Source: Bradysia coprophila (Eukaryota > Arthropoda > Insecta > Diptera > Sciaridae). From it: a stretch of DNA of 64,000 nt. A program made the translations under genes and the position numbers. Below, in pieces: positions 24,701-35,700 of the stretch. Each line of letters begins with the position of its first letter. Within the stretch, counting starts at the first letter, position 1. Below the pieces are notes generated by a model that saw only the letters and a list, made by a program, of their open reading frames with translations, was not told the origin of the DNA and searched no databases. Where the stretch lies: positions 1,116,001 to 1,180,000 of the forward strand of contig NW_023503632.1 in the NCBI RefSeq assembly GCF_014529535.1, written 5' to 3'.

Positions 24701-27435
24701 TAAAAAAAATGTTTTTAGTTCGTCAATATTACTCACCAAACGACCATTTTTATCTGAGACAATGTCACTAGACTTCCTAAATTGAGTAATTTGAGTAATT
24801 TTGGATTCAATTACGAATGTGTTTTTTAGCTAATGAAAGATGTTAATTTTATACGTACGGACAGATGAAGAAGCTGCCAGATATTCGATTCGAATTGTTT
24901 GAATTTTTTGGTCCATTCGATTTTGAAAAAACTTTTTTTTTGGAAAATTTGATTCGGTTATTCGCGTGATTCGATCGAAGTGTAAATTCCTAATTACAAA
25001 TTTCAATTTAATTTTTTTTGTTCTGTTGTTTAAATTGTACGTACCAAAATGAGTTTAAACGGGGTGGCCCAAGAAGTTCAGTCGATCGGAGATTTGAGAT
25101 TTTAATTATTGAAGTTGTGAGTCGAATAGTTATTTTTGAATTATAAATTGAGAGAATTATATAAGTTCTGCAAGTCACATTCAAAATTTATCAAAAAATA
25201 AAAATGTTTACAAATTATCCAACTCATCAAATTTGAATTTTTAAAAATGAAATTCAAATATGCGGCGAGAGAAAGTTAACAATGTCTCCACTTGATCACT
25301 TCACTATTGTGGATTTTGTGGGACCAAAAATTTAATCCACAAAATCCATTTAATAAAAACGAAGAAGAGAACATCGTTAATCCTCTCTCACGTTAAGTAA
25401 ACTGTCTTTATACAAAAGAAACACATCAATAAATTAATCCTAAGGTCAGAAAAAAATTAAAAAATAAAATTAAAATCTTTGATAATGTCCAGAAAAATGT
25501 ATAATTTAAGAGTTTTATAATTTGGTTTTCTGTTAAATACGTACGTCAATTGTACTTACAAATACGCCTACAAACACTTTTTTCTATCCTCATAACATCT
25601 TAACAGAAAAAGCGATGGGCATTTTCTGAAAATTACATCGGTAACATATTAAGATACAGCTGATGGTTGACGTCCAATTTTTTGTTTTGTTTTCATTTTA
25701 AAAATATTTTCTTGTCTAAACAATCTTTCAATACAAACAATATTTTCATTTCTATGACTTTTGATGGCCGATCTTATCATTGGATTTGTGTAATTTGTGC
25801 GAATCGGTTTGAGGAGGGTGCATTTCTGAGGAGAGAGTGCATCTTTTAGTCGTACAAAGCATTCATAAGCTCATTATAAAAAGCTTGAAGGCAGATAGGG
25901 TACATGTTCCATTGGTGAATTATAAGAAAAAAGTAATTTGTATTTTTTTGAATTTCATTTTTCTTATAATTCGCTAATGTCAGATTTCCCTTTCTGCATT
26001 TAATTATTCATAAACTTCGTACTTCACATCGCCTAGAACGCCTAGATGTCATACAAAATTACCACAGTCTGTGCTTCAATCCTCAACTCGTCATAAATAA
26101 AATTAAATTTTTCTTGTAGAAAACAAACTTTCCTCCCTTATCCGGGACAGACGAGTTATTCAATATCACAGGAATGTCTACTTGCACTTGGACTCAAATA
26201 CAGTCCACAAATCCCACTAATTTTTCGACTTGCTATCCTTCATGCAAAACACTAAAATTGGGATGTAAGGACAGCTATTCACTAATCATATGAATGTGGT
26301 ACAAAAAATATTCATCCACAATCAGATTGATGTTGAAAAAAATGTTTGAAACGCGTCATGAGCTGTAGCGGACCTCAGTGTAAAAATACGCTACGCTATA
26401 CGCTATTTAGGATTTTAACTGCAGTGTCTAGTTACCACAAATCACGCAAGGGAGAGGTAACGTTTTAGGACTTGTGGCGCTTAAATGTTCTTGCTTCAGC
26501 AAATTTTTGATCAGGTGAAACTTAAGACAAAAAAAAAACACATCAACGACAGTAATATCAACAGCTGCATCACATTTTCACATTACAATCTGCTCGTTTT
26601 ATTTTTAGACAACTCTTCTTCCGCTAAGCAACATTACTAAACCGACTCGCAACGAAGCTCTCATAAAAAAAATATTTTAAAGTAACCGCGAATCCCAATA
26701 GCGATGCTACACATCGTTTGCAACGCTGATTTTAGAATTAAGCTGTAAGTTATGTACTCCCTGTCATCGAAATTGTGCAGTGGTGTGTAATAGAAAAATC
26801 ACCATATCCTGCACAGTGCATACTAATGTTAGAGGAATGAGTGCACAATTGTGACAATTGATATGACAAAACTGCTCATAGCAACAATAAAATCAATAAT
26901 CTTCGCATTTGATCTCTTCAGAAATGCATCCTCAAACTTTTGCAAATCAAACAAATCTTTCTTCGACTCGGATGTTTTTCTTTTTGTTTTGTTTTGTTTT
27001 TTTTTTTTCAAACAGGACTCGTGCGTTTATTTACGTTTTTATTGTATACGCAAAAAATTGAAGGAAATGAAAAAAACATCATCTGAGCCTTTTTTACACG
27101 CAAAATTTCTATATATAAAAAATGGACTGTGGCTTTGTAACTTACCGTCGATGCTAGAATTTCGTGCGGGCAACATCCAATTAGAAAACTTTTACATACT
27201 TTAGCATCGTAGAATTTCAGTCCGTATCGATCATTTTCGCCTATAAAGCAGAAAATAATAATAAATTTAGTTAGCAAAATGAAAATATGGATGTAGTCGT
27301 CCACGGTAGAGACAGATCAAAAACCAGATTTTGATGTTTTCGTATGTAAATACAAAGAACAAATTTTCACTAACCATTACGGGCTGTGCCCATCAATTGG
27401 TCTAACATGGCCCGCATTTGATCGGTAGCCGTCAT
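21795..27435 (-). CDS. Luc7l: LUC7-like U1 snRNP splicing factor
   Basis: Product: LUC7 family protein that binds U1 snRNP and helps select 5' splice sites in the nucleus. Coding exons on the minus strand: 27435-27375, 27240-27146, 22772-22674, 22607-22176 and 22106-21795, joining in frame to 332 residues. The short first exon (MTATDQMRAMLDQLMGTARN) and KFYDAKVCKSFLIGCCPHEI match the LUC7 N-terminus and first zinc finger. A coiled coil (about 100-170) leads to the second zinc finger from about residue 190 (VCEVCSAYLGIHDNDIRLAD then HFGGKLHLGF). The tail from about 230 is Arg/Ser-rich, typical of SR-type splicing proteins. Intron 2 is 4373 bp and full of repeats; the other introns are 66-134 bp. 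The tail is shorter than in vertebrate LUC7L. Confidence 0.95.
23198..23342. mobile_element. Hairpin element in LUC7-like intron 2
   Basis: AGCACTTCGCGAACTGTCAA pairs with GTTGACACTTTGGCGAAGT. An inner pair is AATCTAACTTGACAAAAAT / GTCAAGTTGGATTTTC. Confidence 0.7.
23470..23632. mobile_element. Inverted-repeat element with a partner at 27658-27745
   Basis: TGACACTGATTTTGAACTAG is inverted at 23600-23632 (CTAGCTCAAAATCAGTGTTA). The flank from GAATATTGGTGGGACGAAAT to GAGACGATGG is repeated in opposite orientation at 27658-27745, just upstream of the gene's first exon. Confidence 0.7.
24349..24514. mobile_element. TA-flanked MITE with CCCTCTCTAGCAA ends
   Basis: CCCTCTCTAGCAA at the left and TTGCTAGAGAGGG at the right are perfect complements and each is flanked by TA. 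166 bp, Tc1/mariner-type MITE by its target site. Confidence 0.8.
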
Positions 27436-27657
27436 TTTTTCCCGATTTATTCAATAAAATTTTCACAATTTTTACAAGTGACTTTCTGTTTTCAGGAGAA
27501 ACTTTTCACAATGAAAAAAAATACCAAAATGTCTGTCGTGCCACACACTCTCCATTTTTTTATTTTTCATAGACTTCACTCAAAGTCGAGCCGATACCAC
27601 ACGGTTTCTGTTTGGTAATATAAATTTGAGCGCGCTCTGTTTAAAATAAACAACATC

Positions 27658-27745
27658 TGCACCATCGCATCGTCTCATATAATTTATTTTGACATGCAAC
27701 AGTGTCACCAACACGAATATTTTGTCCCACGAATATATTCAACTT
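27658..27745. mobile_element. Partial inverted copy of the 23470 element
   Basis: CCATCGCATCGTCTCAT through TTTTGTCCCACGAATATATTC matches 23470-23560 on the opposite strand. Confidence 0.65.
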
Positions 27746-28231
27746 TGTCGCATACTTCACTCCTGCATACAGCTTATATAATTCGTCTTTGCACTCGAAA
27801 ATTTCTCATTATTGGCCCATAAACACTCAGAGTTTTCCTCTACATCAAAACAATGTTCCACTCCAAGGTGATTCACATTCACAAGGTGCTAAAGTGTTAA
27901 CACATTTCAACCATACAAATTTTATATAAGTAAAAACTTGACCTTACTTGACCTTGGTATGTACATGTGACCAAAGTTCCCGATGGTCGATTTTCAGAGG
28001 AAATTGGAAATTTCGATGGTTCAATCAAAAATCAGTGAATATTTTGTTGTGATGGCTCGTTTTAAAAGAATTTCGACAGAGAAATCTAGTGTGAATAAAA
28101 TATTTTCAAATCTTTCTTACTCGAAAATCTTCAGTTTTTAATGTTTTCGCCACCTTTAGTTGTTCCAGACCACAATCTGAAAAATGTTTTATCGGGTGTC
28201 GGGGCCGAGAACGGGGGTTTTGCCCAGTGCC

Positions 28232-28350
28232 TATTTTAAGTAATTATAATTACTAAAAATTACCACAAATTACCAAAAATTAGTAAAATTACTTAAAATT
28301 ACCAAAAAATTACTCAATTTTCTTTTATAAAATTACTTAAAATAGGCCCT
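28232..28350. repeat. AT-rich hairpin, ATTACTTAAAAT units
   Basis: TGCCTATTTTAAGTAATT pairs with AATTACTTAAAATAGGC. The loop repeats AAATTACCAAAAATTA-like words. It abuts TGTCGGGGCCGAGAA (28197), a fragment of the 11030 family. Confidence 0.65.
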
Positions 28351-28521
28351 GGTTTTGTCCCTTACATTATTATTATTTCGTATGGCATTATAAACAGCTG
28401 ATTATCACATCGCAAATATTAAAACAAAAAAGTTCAAGAAAAGTTTTAAAAAAAACGAAATGAAAAGAAAATTTCAACAAAGCAACAAAAAAAAAATCAA
28501 CGTCGGGAAAGCATACTATCG

Positions 28522-28675
28522 TCACACTTGAACATCCAATTGATTGAGCCATTGAATAGCGTTAGGCGTCAGTTCGTGTAATTCGACTAGGCCACCAGTG
28601 AACTTTCTTGCTGGGCAAACGTCGACAATATGATTGGTGGTTTGAACGTCTGAGCTGCAGTCGCAGTCGCAGTCC
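28522..28675 (-). pseudogene. Non-LTR retrotransposon ORF2 C-terminal fragment
   Basis: Reading the minus strand in one frame to a TGA at 28522-28524 gives about 50 residues with CDCSSDVQTTNHIVDVCPAR followed by GGLVELHELTPNAIQWLNQL. A Cys-rich DVQT..HI...CP patch followed by a short Leu-rich end is typical of the extreme C-terminus of Jockey/R1-like reverse transcriptase polyproteins. Nothing of the catalytic reverse transcriptase is present. The frame is cut at 28675, just before a MITE that starts at about 28684. The 3' side (28440-28510) is A/T-rich. This looks like a 5'-truncated insertion or one cut by the MITE. Confidence 0.72.
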
Positions 28676-28683
28676 CTTACATG

Positions 28684-28900
28684 AATAGTATATTACTATA
28701 CAAGGGAAGGAATTTGATATTTCGTATCCAGATGAGTAAAAGCATCCGAGGGCTTTAGCCCGAGGTACTTTTACTCATCTGGATACGAAATATCAAATTA
28801 TTTCCCGAGTGTAGTATAACGTTTTTCTTTACGAAGGAGGGAAAGACTTTTCCCTAGGGACGGAAAGTCCATTTTCCCTCCCTAGTAAAGAAAAAGTTGT
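28684..28900. mobile_element. Hairpin MITE, ATAGTAyATTACTATrCAAGG family, copy 1
   Basis: Arms TTTCGTATCCAGATGAGTAA and its complement surround a short GCCCGAGG stem. The same design recurs at 34619-34832 and 43617-43830. This copy is the most diverged. Confidence 0.8.
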
Positions 28901-29121
28901 ATAAGTTGGTTCCAAGGTCATTTCAAAATGTCAAATTTCATTAACAGAAGGCAACTTAACCTCAACATTCAGCAGGTTGACAAAAATTTTAACTAAACAA
29001 AGAAATTTGTTGACATTTCGGTTATGTTCATCTCTGTGGATGAAATCGTCGTCGTTCGTATTGTCAAAGTTCGGGTTTACAGTTATTTGGAACAATACGC
29101 ATCTGTTGTGGACTGTTGACT

Positions 29122-30735
29122 TTAAGAGTGATATCGCCAAAACTTGAACCAATTTGAAAACAATGGTTCGGCGATCCAGGCAAGCTATAGCTCGTTTGAA
29201 TCGTCTTTCAATTTTAAGAAATAGGGATCTCTTAGTTTTTCTGTTAGTTTCCCATTTTCGGAGTGAACTCTTGAAAAGTCATAGCATGTCAAGGGGTGGT
29301 GAAAACAGTTTTTTTGTGATAGCTCAAGATAGACTTGTTTCTAAAAGTAGAAAATTTGTAGGAATATAGGCCTTTGGCAGACCTTCATAAAGAGTATAAT
29401 CATCGGTATGGGCCGCCACCCGTTCTAGACTTATGACTCAAAATTTGGTCAATGTTTGGTCAGTGCTACTGGCTTGCTACAGAATTTATCCGCGGAACTG
29501 ACTATAGGGTGTTGTAGCTGGACTTACCCTCTTTCATTCCACGTATAAAAAACCCCAGATAAATTCTGTTGCAAGCCATAAAGTTAGTTGAAGTAAAATG
29601 TCGCTCCAGGAGACCCATATTTTTCAGTGTTTTCAACTTGTTTTTGGTCTTCAAACAGGCTGGAGCGATGGGAATGAAATAAACTAAATCAAAATTACAT
29701 GTTCAGCTCGAAATTGTCTTGAACCGAGCGATCATTGGTCTTGAAAATGTTGCTTTCCTCCCTCCTTCTTCGTAGAAGGTGGAAAACCTCATTTCTTTTA
29801 CTTCACAAAATTAACAGAAACTCAATTGCTTGCTACGAATATAGGTTTATTGTAAAGCAGAGATGCGCAGCGTTCGTTTACATATAAAAAACGTTATTTT
29901 ACACACATTTCCATATTGTGTGACCTCTTGTGAAGCACAAATTACATCTTGAGTGACCATTTATTGACTGTAAACGAACGCTGCGCATCTCTGCTTTACA
30001 ATAAACCTATATTCGTAGCAAGCAATTGAGTTTCTGTTAATTTTGTGAAGTAAAAGAAATGAGGTTTTCCACCTTCTACGAAGAAGGAGGAAAGCAACAT
30101 TTTCAAGACCAATGATCGCTCGGTTCAAGACAATTTCGAGCTGAACATGTAATCTTGATTTAGTTTATTTCATTCCCATCGCTCCAGCCTGTTTCAAGAC
30201 CAAAAACAAGTTGAGAACACTGAAAAATATGGGTCCCCTGGAGCGACATTTTACTTCAACTAACTTTATGGCTTGCAACAGAATTAATCTGGGGTGTTTT
30301 ATACGTGGAATGAAAGAGGGTAGGTCCAGCTACAACACCCTATAGTCAGTTCCGCGGATAAATTCTGTTGCAAGCCAGTAGCACTGACCAAACATTGACC
30401 ATATTTTGAGTCATAAGTCTAGAACGGGTGGCGGCCCATACCGATGATTATACTCTTTATGAAGGTCTGCCAAAGGCCTATATTCCTACAAATTTTCTAC
30501 TTTTAGAAACAAGTCTATCTTGAGCTATCACAAAAAAACTGTTTTCACCACCCCTTGACATGCTATGACTTTTCAAGAGTTCACTCCGAAAATGGGAAAC
30601 TAACAGAAAAACTAAAAGATCCCTATTTCTTAGAATTGAAAGACGATTCTAACGAGCTATAGCTTGCCTGGATCGCCGAACCATTGTATTTATTTTCACC
30701 AAAATTGGTTCAAGTTTTGGCGATATCACTCTTAA
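29122..30735. mobile_element. Giant foldback element, 760-bp near-perfect arms
   Basis: The left arm 29122-29881 and right arm 29970-30735 are inverted copies, nearly identical by eye along their whole length, around an 88-bp loop (29882-29969). The ends are TTAAGAGTGATATCGCCAAA and its complement. Arm landmarks include CAAGCTATAGCTCG, CATAGCATGTCAAGG and AAAGCAGAGATGCGCAGCG. No frame longer than about 70 codons exists and none is conserved. I found no other copy here and no clear target duplication. Confidence 0.93.
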
Positions 30736-31827
30736 GCAGAGCTCTGCTACTAGCATGAACGTAAGAAATATTTGGAGGCTAATGCTATCTTAATAGGTGT
30801 TGCATTCCTTTCGTAAAGGCAGGAGTCATGATTTGGTAGTGTGAATAAAAACGCACAACACATACAATCGTACACTCTTTGAAATTTTGAGGATATTTTG
30901 ACGTTGATAGAATGTTCGAGCTAGTGGCAGTGCTATGCTATGCAATTTCGCTTGTCGCCCTCATCAGACGATTTCGGGGTGTATATAGCATATACCACTA
31001 GAATATTTTGTGGATCTGATAAGTACTAAATACTACCTGCACACATCTTATAAACAATACGGTGAGTGGTAGGGTGCTGTAGTGTATCAAAATATTCAGA
31101 CCAAAATAAGTAGTAGATTTAGTGATTAAATTGCTTGCAAGCATAACACTGCAACATAACACATAAACATTTTCATACGAGTTGAATTCTATTGTTCGGG
31201 GTTCTCTCTTTCGCCACACAAAACACAAAACGTTACAATTTTCCGAAAATCTCAAAACATTTCAACTATTTCCATATTGATTAAAAGAAATTACGCTCCG
31301 AGGCAGAGAGCTGTGGGAAAACAGGAAAAGTAGGAAAATATGTAGTTTTGCTTGCCGAGTGATGTCCACACGGTTCACAGCTCAGTTCACAACTATTTAT
31401 ACATGTTTATGCGATTGAAATTCTATAAACGATTTTGACTGTTTGTGTGGTTCAGCTGAAAAACAGTGGAAGGAAATCATGCTGAAATTTCACTGCCTCT
31501 AAAGGACGGATGCTGACCAATTTATGGTTGGGTAAATCAGACATTTGCACTCCGATTATTTGAAATTTGCTTGGAAAGACAATAATTAGCCTATATGTGG
31601 AACAAATAATATTTTATGAGTTCAATTAACCGGTACCCGCATACCATTTTATGCTAAACAAAATTTCAATTTCTTCATACTTTCCATTGGCAACGATGAT
31701 AACGATTTTGCCTGTTATAATATTTGTGAACCATTGTCGTTGTGGTACATACTGGCTAATTTTGCACACATAATTTTCTCTTTGAGATAAACATTTTTCT
31801 GATGTTTTGAAATTTTATAAAAATTAA
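30736..31827. other. Intergenic upstream of the 31828 gene
   Basis: No coding sequence or obvious repeat is seen. It should contain the promoter of the 31828-33384 gene, but no element was convincing enough to mark. Confidence 0.45.
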
Positions 31828-33384
31828 ATGGAAAACCAAAATGGAAATCAGTTTCAATTGGTTTGTCTAAGCATGTGGATGAAAATCATTGGTTGTGTTA
31901 CTTTGACGATTTTCCTGAATTACGATGGAATCTGTGGCAATGTGTCTCCACCTATGGTTCATCGTAATGTGGAACCTGCAGACAATATAAAAATATCGAA
32001 AAATGTAACGATTCACCGTCATGGATTTGGACGATTTCTGGGTTTGTTGAAGCTGTTGAAGGGTATGAGAAATTCTGTGGCTCCATTTTCATCAGTTAAA
32101 AAGTGAATCCTGAATCATCTCCGTTATATGTATCAGGTTTCCACCACAAAAGACACATCTACAATCCATACGTAATATCGAGATTGTGGCGTGCGTCGTT
32201 TGAATTCGAAGTGAATCCTCAACCGATATTTGGCCATGAAATGTCTTCAAACATCTACTTTCCGACAGATTTTGGAGTAGCCGGCGGTGGCGTAGTTTCG
32301 AGTGGCAAACCAAGCAATAGTGGACTTGGTTCAAATAGCATTGATAGTATCTTCCATTTCGGAAACAACGAACAACAGGTTTGTATATTCCATTGGATAC
32401 GTTGAGAGCGTCCATGTTTCATCAATCGACTATTTGTAGAGTTCAGTCACTATAGGAGGATCTAATCAAATCACAAAGGGTGAACGAGATGAAATTCCGA
32501 TTGGTCAGAACCAAGTTATTCACAAAGATGCCATTGACACAGTGACTGCAAATGATACAGAAAATGAAGTTGCCGGAAAGTCTGAACGAGTTTTAAGGCA
32601 TGCCATTCATGCTAGAATCGATGACGAAGAATCAGACCCAGACGTTGATGAAACTACTACCGTTAGTTCAAGTTCGCTGAACACCGAGGAAAGCGAAACA
32701 GTTGGTACATCGATGACGATGCCACAAACTACTATGCAAATGGAAACCTCAATGCCACAAACTACTATGCAAATGGAAACCTCAATGCCAGAAACTACTA
32801 TGCAAATGGAAACCCTAATGCCAGAAACTACTATGCAAACGGAAACCTCAATGCCACAAAGTACTATGCAAACGGAAACCTCAATGCCACAAACTACTAT
32901 GCAAACGGAAACCTCAATGCCACAAACTACTATGCAAACGGAAACCTCAATGCCACAAACTACCATGCAAACGGAAACCTTAATGGCACAAACAATTGGG
33001 TCTACGGAATCGTTGATTCCTCAAACAACCGTATTAGAGGCAACGTCGATTTATCAAACGACTGAAGAATCGACGGATCGTGACACAAAACCGTTTACCG
33101 CAACGACTCCAGCGAGTAGTTCACCGGGTGCGATTTATGAGCTATCGTCATCGTCAACGGCTGTTCCATCAGAATGGCTCGGTTACTATGCCAATGGGAT
33201 ACATAAGCCCGAATTTATTGAAAGTATTGAATTTACCACGAACTATCCTCCACAGCTGGTTAAGGAGGACATTCATTATGTCACGTATGGAGCGCCGTTC
33301 AAACCGAGTCATCCCGATCATGGTGCTAATGCTTACGCGTATTCGACGAATTTTTTCAATGCACTGAAGTTTTTCAGCCGTTGA
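31828..33384 (+). CDS. Secreted protein with 11-residue MPQTTMQTETS repeats
   Basis: Unrecognised family. Three coding exons, 31828-32062, 32137-32378 and 32440-33384, join in frame (introns 74 and 61 nt) to 473 residues. The N-terminus has a hydrophobic stretch, IIGCVTLTIFLNYDGICG (about 20-37), that reads as a signal peptide; Met16 or Met18 could be the true start. The middle exon gives LWRASFEFEVNPQPIFGHEM and a Gly/Ser-rich stretch. From residue about 253 come eight 11-residue units (MPQTTMQTETS; 33 bp each), then three decayed ones to about 365, then a Ser/Thr-rich region and a conventional C-terminus ending NFFNALKFFSR. Thr/Ser density suggests O-glycosylation and a mucin-like extracellular role, which is inference. 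The 5' boundaries rest on splice logic only. Confidence 0.85.
32719..33065 (+). repeat. 33-bp coding tandem repeat
   Basis: Eight in-frame units starting ATGCCACAAACTACTATGCA occupy 32719-32982, with three degenerate units after. Differences are mainly single substitutions (CAA/GAA, ATG/ACG), which indicates recent unequal exchange. Confidence 0.95.
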
Positions 33385-33421
33385 CTCGATGATGAAATTA
33401 TGATCAATGGTAAGAATGAAG

Positions 33422-33427
33422 AATAAA
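33422..33427 (+). terminator. Poly(A) signal for the 31828-33384 gene
   Basis: AATAAA lies 38 bp after the stop codon. Confidence 0.6.
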
Positions 33428-33629
33428 TTTTGTCACCGAAGCTTTGTCGGGAAATCGTCTCCCTCGTCCCTTTTAATTTTCTTCCGTAGATAAATTGTCT
33501 CACAAATATAAGTTCTGGTGAATAGTTAAAAGTCTTTCACTTAGAGTGTAATGTCTGGTATATCTAATAAGTAACAAAACCAACGAGTGGACATCGGTCG
33601 TGATTTTTGCATAAAGTAATAGTAGGTTA

Positions 33630-33867
33630 CAGTGCATGCTGCGAAAATGATTCATTACATGGGGGAACAATTTTGAGATACGAGCAACTCACAAGTGTGT
33701 GTTTAAGCGACAAGGGTAGAGTTTGCATATCCGAGCCGAAGGCGAGGTATGTAACTACCCGCGTCAAAATAACAGTTTTCAAACCGAGGCGCTTAAACAC
33801 ACACGCGTGAGTTGCGAGTTTCAAAATTGTTTCCCCAAGTAATGAATCATGGCAGCAGCTTGCACTG
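33630..33867. mobile_element. TA-flanked inverted-repeat MITE
   Basis: Ends CAGTGCATGCTGC and GCAGCAGCTTGCACTG are each flanked by TA. Inner arms ACTCACAAGTGTGTGTTTAA and TTAAACACACACGCGTGAGT pair closely. 238 bp, non-coding. Confidence 0.82.
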
Positions 33868-34618
33868 TATTCTATTTTATTGCTTGTCCAAGCGAAAATT
33901 GATTCTTACATATCAATTCCTTAACGCATTAACAACGAATCTAGTATACCGCCGAACACTCCGAAATTGGCTCACACGTCTACGAAGAAAAAAATCCCGA
34001 AAACAACACTGATGTTATGTTGGTATTGTTACGGCAGTAATCTCAATACACGTCACAACGGTCACAACAGTCGGCTTGTCACTGAATTGTTTTTCCGTTT
34101 CAGGATAATGCATTAATTTTGTTGTTTTCGTTATTTAGAATAAAAATTTTGCAGTGAAGTGAAGTGAATAATGTCTAACATAAGCAAAGTGTTTAGTGTT
34201 CTCGAATATAAGTGAAAAATACGCAACTAAAAGTGTTTGCCATGTGTTCATTACAAACATTGAATTTATTGCTGGAGCAAAAAATGGCTGACACTTTCAG
34301 TTTTGTGATTTTCTTTTCGAAATAATTCAAATGCTTTTGCGACATTCAACTCACGCCACTGGAAAATTTGTGTTCAAAAACACAAAACATCAATATATAT
34401 TTTCTTTTTTTCTGTTGGAAGGCATTAAATATTTCAGATGATGCATTCTCCTTCATCTGGCTGCACCCCGCGAAAACTCGTTTTATGTAAATGACTGTGC
34501 ACCCCGCGAAAATAGAGATTCCTTGACGATAGTGTCACACAAATATCCCTCATGTAATCGACCATTTTCGCAGGGGCCAAATTGATATGTAAGAATCAAT
34601 TTTCGCTTGGGGCAAGCA
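33868..34618. other. Intergenic, no gene seen
   Basis: Two words, CTGCACCCCGCGAAAA and GTGCACCCCGCGAAAA, sit about 35 bp apart near 34460 and 34497. No gene was found. Confidence 0.45.
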
Positions 34619-34832
34619 ATAATAGTACATTACTATGCAAGGGAAGTAAAGTGATATCTCGTATCCAGATGAGAAAAAGTATCCGAGGGCGGCAGCCCGA
34701 GGTACTTTTACTCATCGTGATACGAGATATCACTTTATTTTCCGTGTGTAGTACGACGTTTTACTATGCGAGTGATGTAAAGGTTATTGCTTATACATGT
34801 AATAGCCTTATTACATGCACCAGCATAGTAAA
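34619..34832. mobile_element. Hairpin MITE, same family, copy 2
   Basis: Nearly identical to 43617-43830, including the GTATCCGAGGGCGGCAGCCC stem and the ATTACATGCACCAGCATAGT end. TTACTATGC and GCATAGTAA form the outer ends. Frames over it are repeat artefacts. Confidence 0.88.
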
Positions 34833-35357
34833 GAATTTTAAACATGTCCCGAATTTTGTTTGGTCTATTTAACTGTAAGTGACAAACAAGTTTGTAAGGT
34901 AGAGTATCATCAAATGACGATAATAAATCACAAAATGTTAAGTACCCACCTTCTCAGGATAGGCACATAAAAATTTCGACGAAATATTCGGATATATTGT
35001 TGTTGTTGGTTTTAATATGGATTTTAGCCAAACATAATTATCTCATTTACGGAGTTTCTGCATTTGGTAATAGAAGAAAATAAATGTTTTTTGTTTTTAT
35101 ATTCTTGAAGTTTTAAAACAGTAAAAAGACCCAGGTATGAACAAACGAACAAATTATTTCACTTTATTTAAAAGTAAGCCGGAAGGTATTAAATGCAACG
35201 TACGAATAAGAAAAAGAGTCCGAAAGGAAGGACGAAAACCAATTAAGAAATGTGTGACGCAACTCACTTCTTTTACAGAAAACGTCAGTTAGTTTAAGAC
35301 ACTCATACAAGCATACTGCTCATATGGTCTTACCGTTACCACGCGCTTGTATAGGTT

Positions 35358-35700
35358 TAGGCATGGGCGATAATAGTAATGATTATTGATAATTATCGAT
35401 AATCGATAATTTTCGATTTTTTTTACCGAAAATTATCAAAAAAATATCGATAATTATTGATATTTTGATAATTGTCAAGATATCCATAATTCGGTATATC
35501 GATATTTCGGTCCGAAAATCCGATATTTATCGATATATTCCGATATATCGGTATATTATCATGAATTTTCAGATAAATATCAAAATATCGATATTTTGAT
35601 AATTATCGATAATTATCAAATTATCGATAACGATATGATTAATCGATTATCGATAATTTCTTTTTTGATTATCGATAATTTTGAACGTCTCCCATCCCTA
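35358..35700. mobile_element. hAT-like MITE filled with ATCGATAATTATCGAT sequence
   Basis: The ends TAGGCATGGGCGA and TCTCCCATCCCTA are inverted. They are flanked by TATAGGTT (35350-35357) and TATGGGTT (35701-35708), an 8-bp duplication with one mismatch. The interior of about 310 bp is almost wholly overlapping ATCGATAAT and TTATCGAT words. Confidence 0.82.

Larger units (their letters stand above)
22773..27145 (-). other. Large intron 2 of the LUC7-like gene
   Basis: The intron runs between the exon ending ILAST and the exon starting RMDLGEC. It holds at least three inverted-repeat elements (23198-23342, 23470-23632, 24349-24514) and otherwise AT-rich sequence. No nested gene was recognised. 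Confidence 0.85.

Noticed and set aside
26851-27204. 117-codon plus-strand frame overlapping exon 2 of the LUC7-like gene
   Set aside because: It is antisense to a conserved exon and includes poly-T-encoded Phe runs.
29154-29369. 71-codon basic frame starting MVRRSRQAIARLNRLSIL
   Set aside because: It lies in a foldback arm and is not preserved as a frame in the mirrored arm. No domain was found.
32607-32966. 119-codon antisense frame with VVCGIEVSVCI repeats
   Set aside because: It is the complement of the 33-bp coding repeat; the plus-strand frame has splice sites, a signal peptide and a poly(A) signal.
34582-34872. 96-codon frame that has a near-identical partner at 43648-43860
   Set aside because: The similarity is nucleotide-level identity of a hairpin MITE. 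The frame is a by-product and has changes typical of non-coding drift.
35358-35700. Centromeric or telomeric satellite
   Set aside because: The ATCGATAAT region has hAT-like inverted ends and an 8-bp target duplication, so it is a short mobile element.
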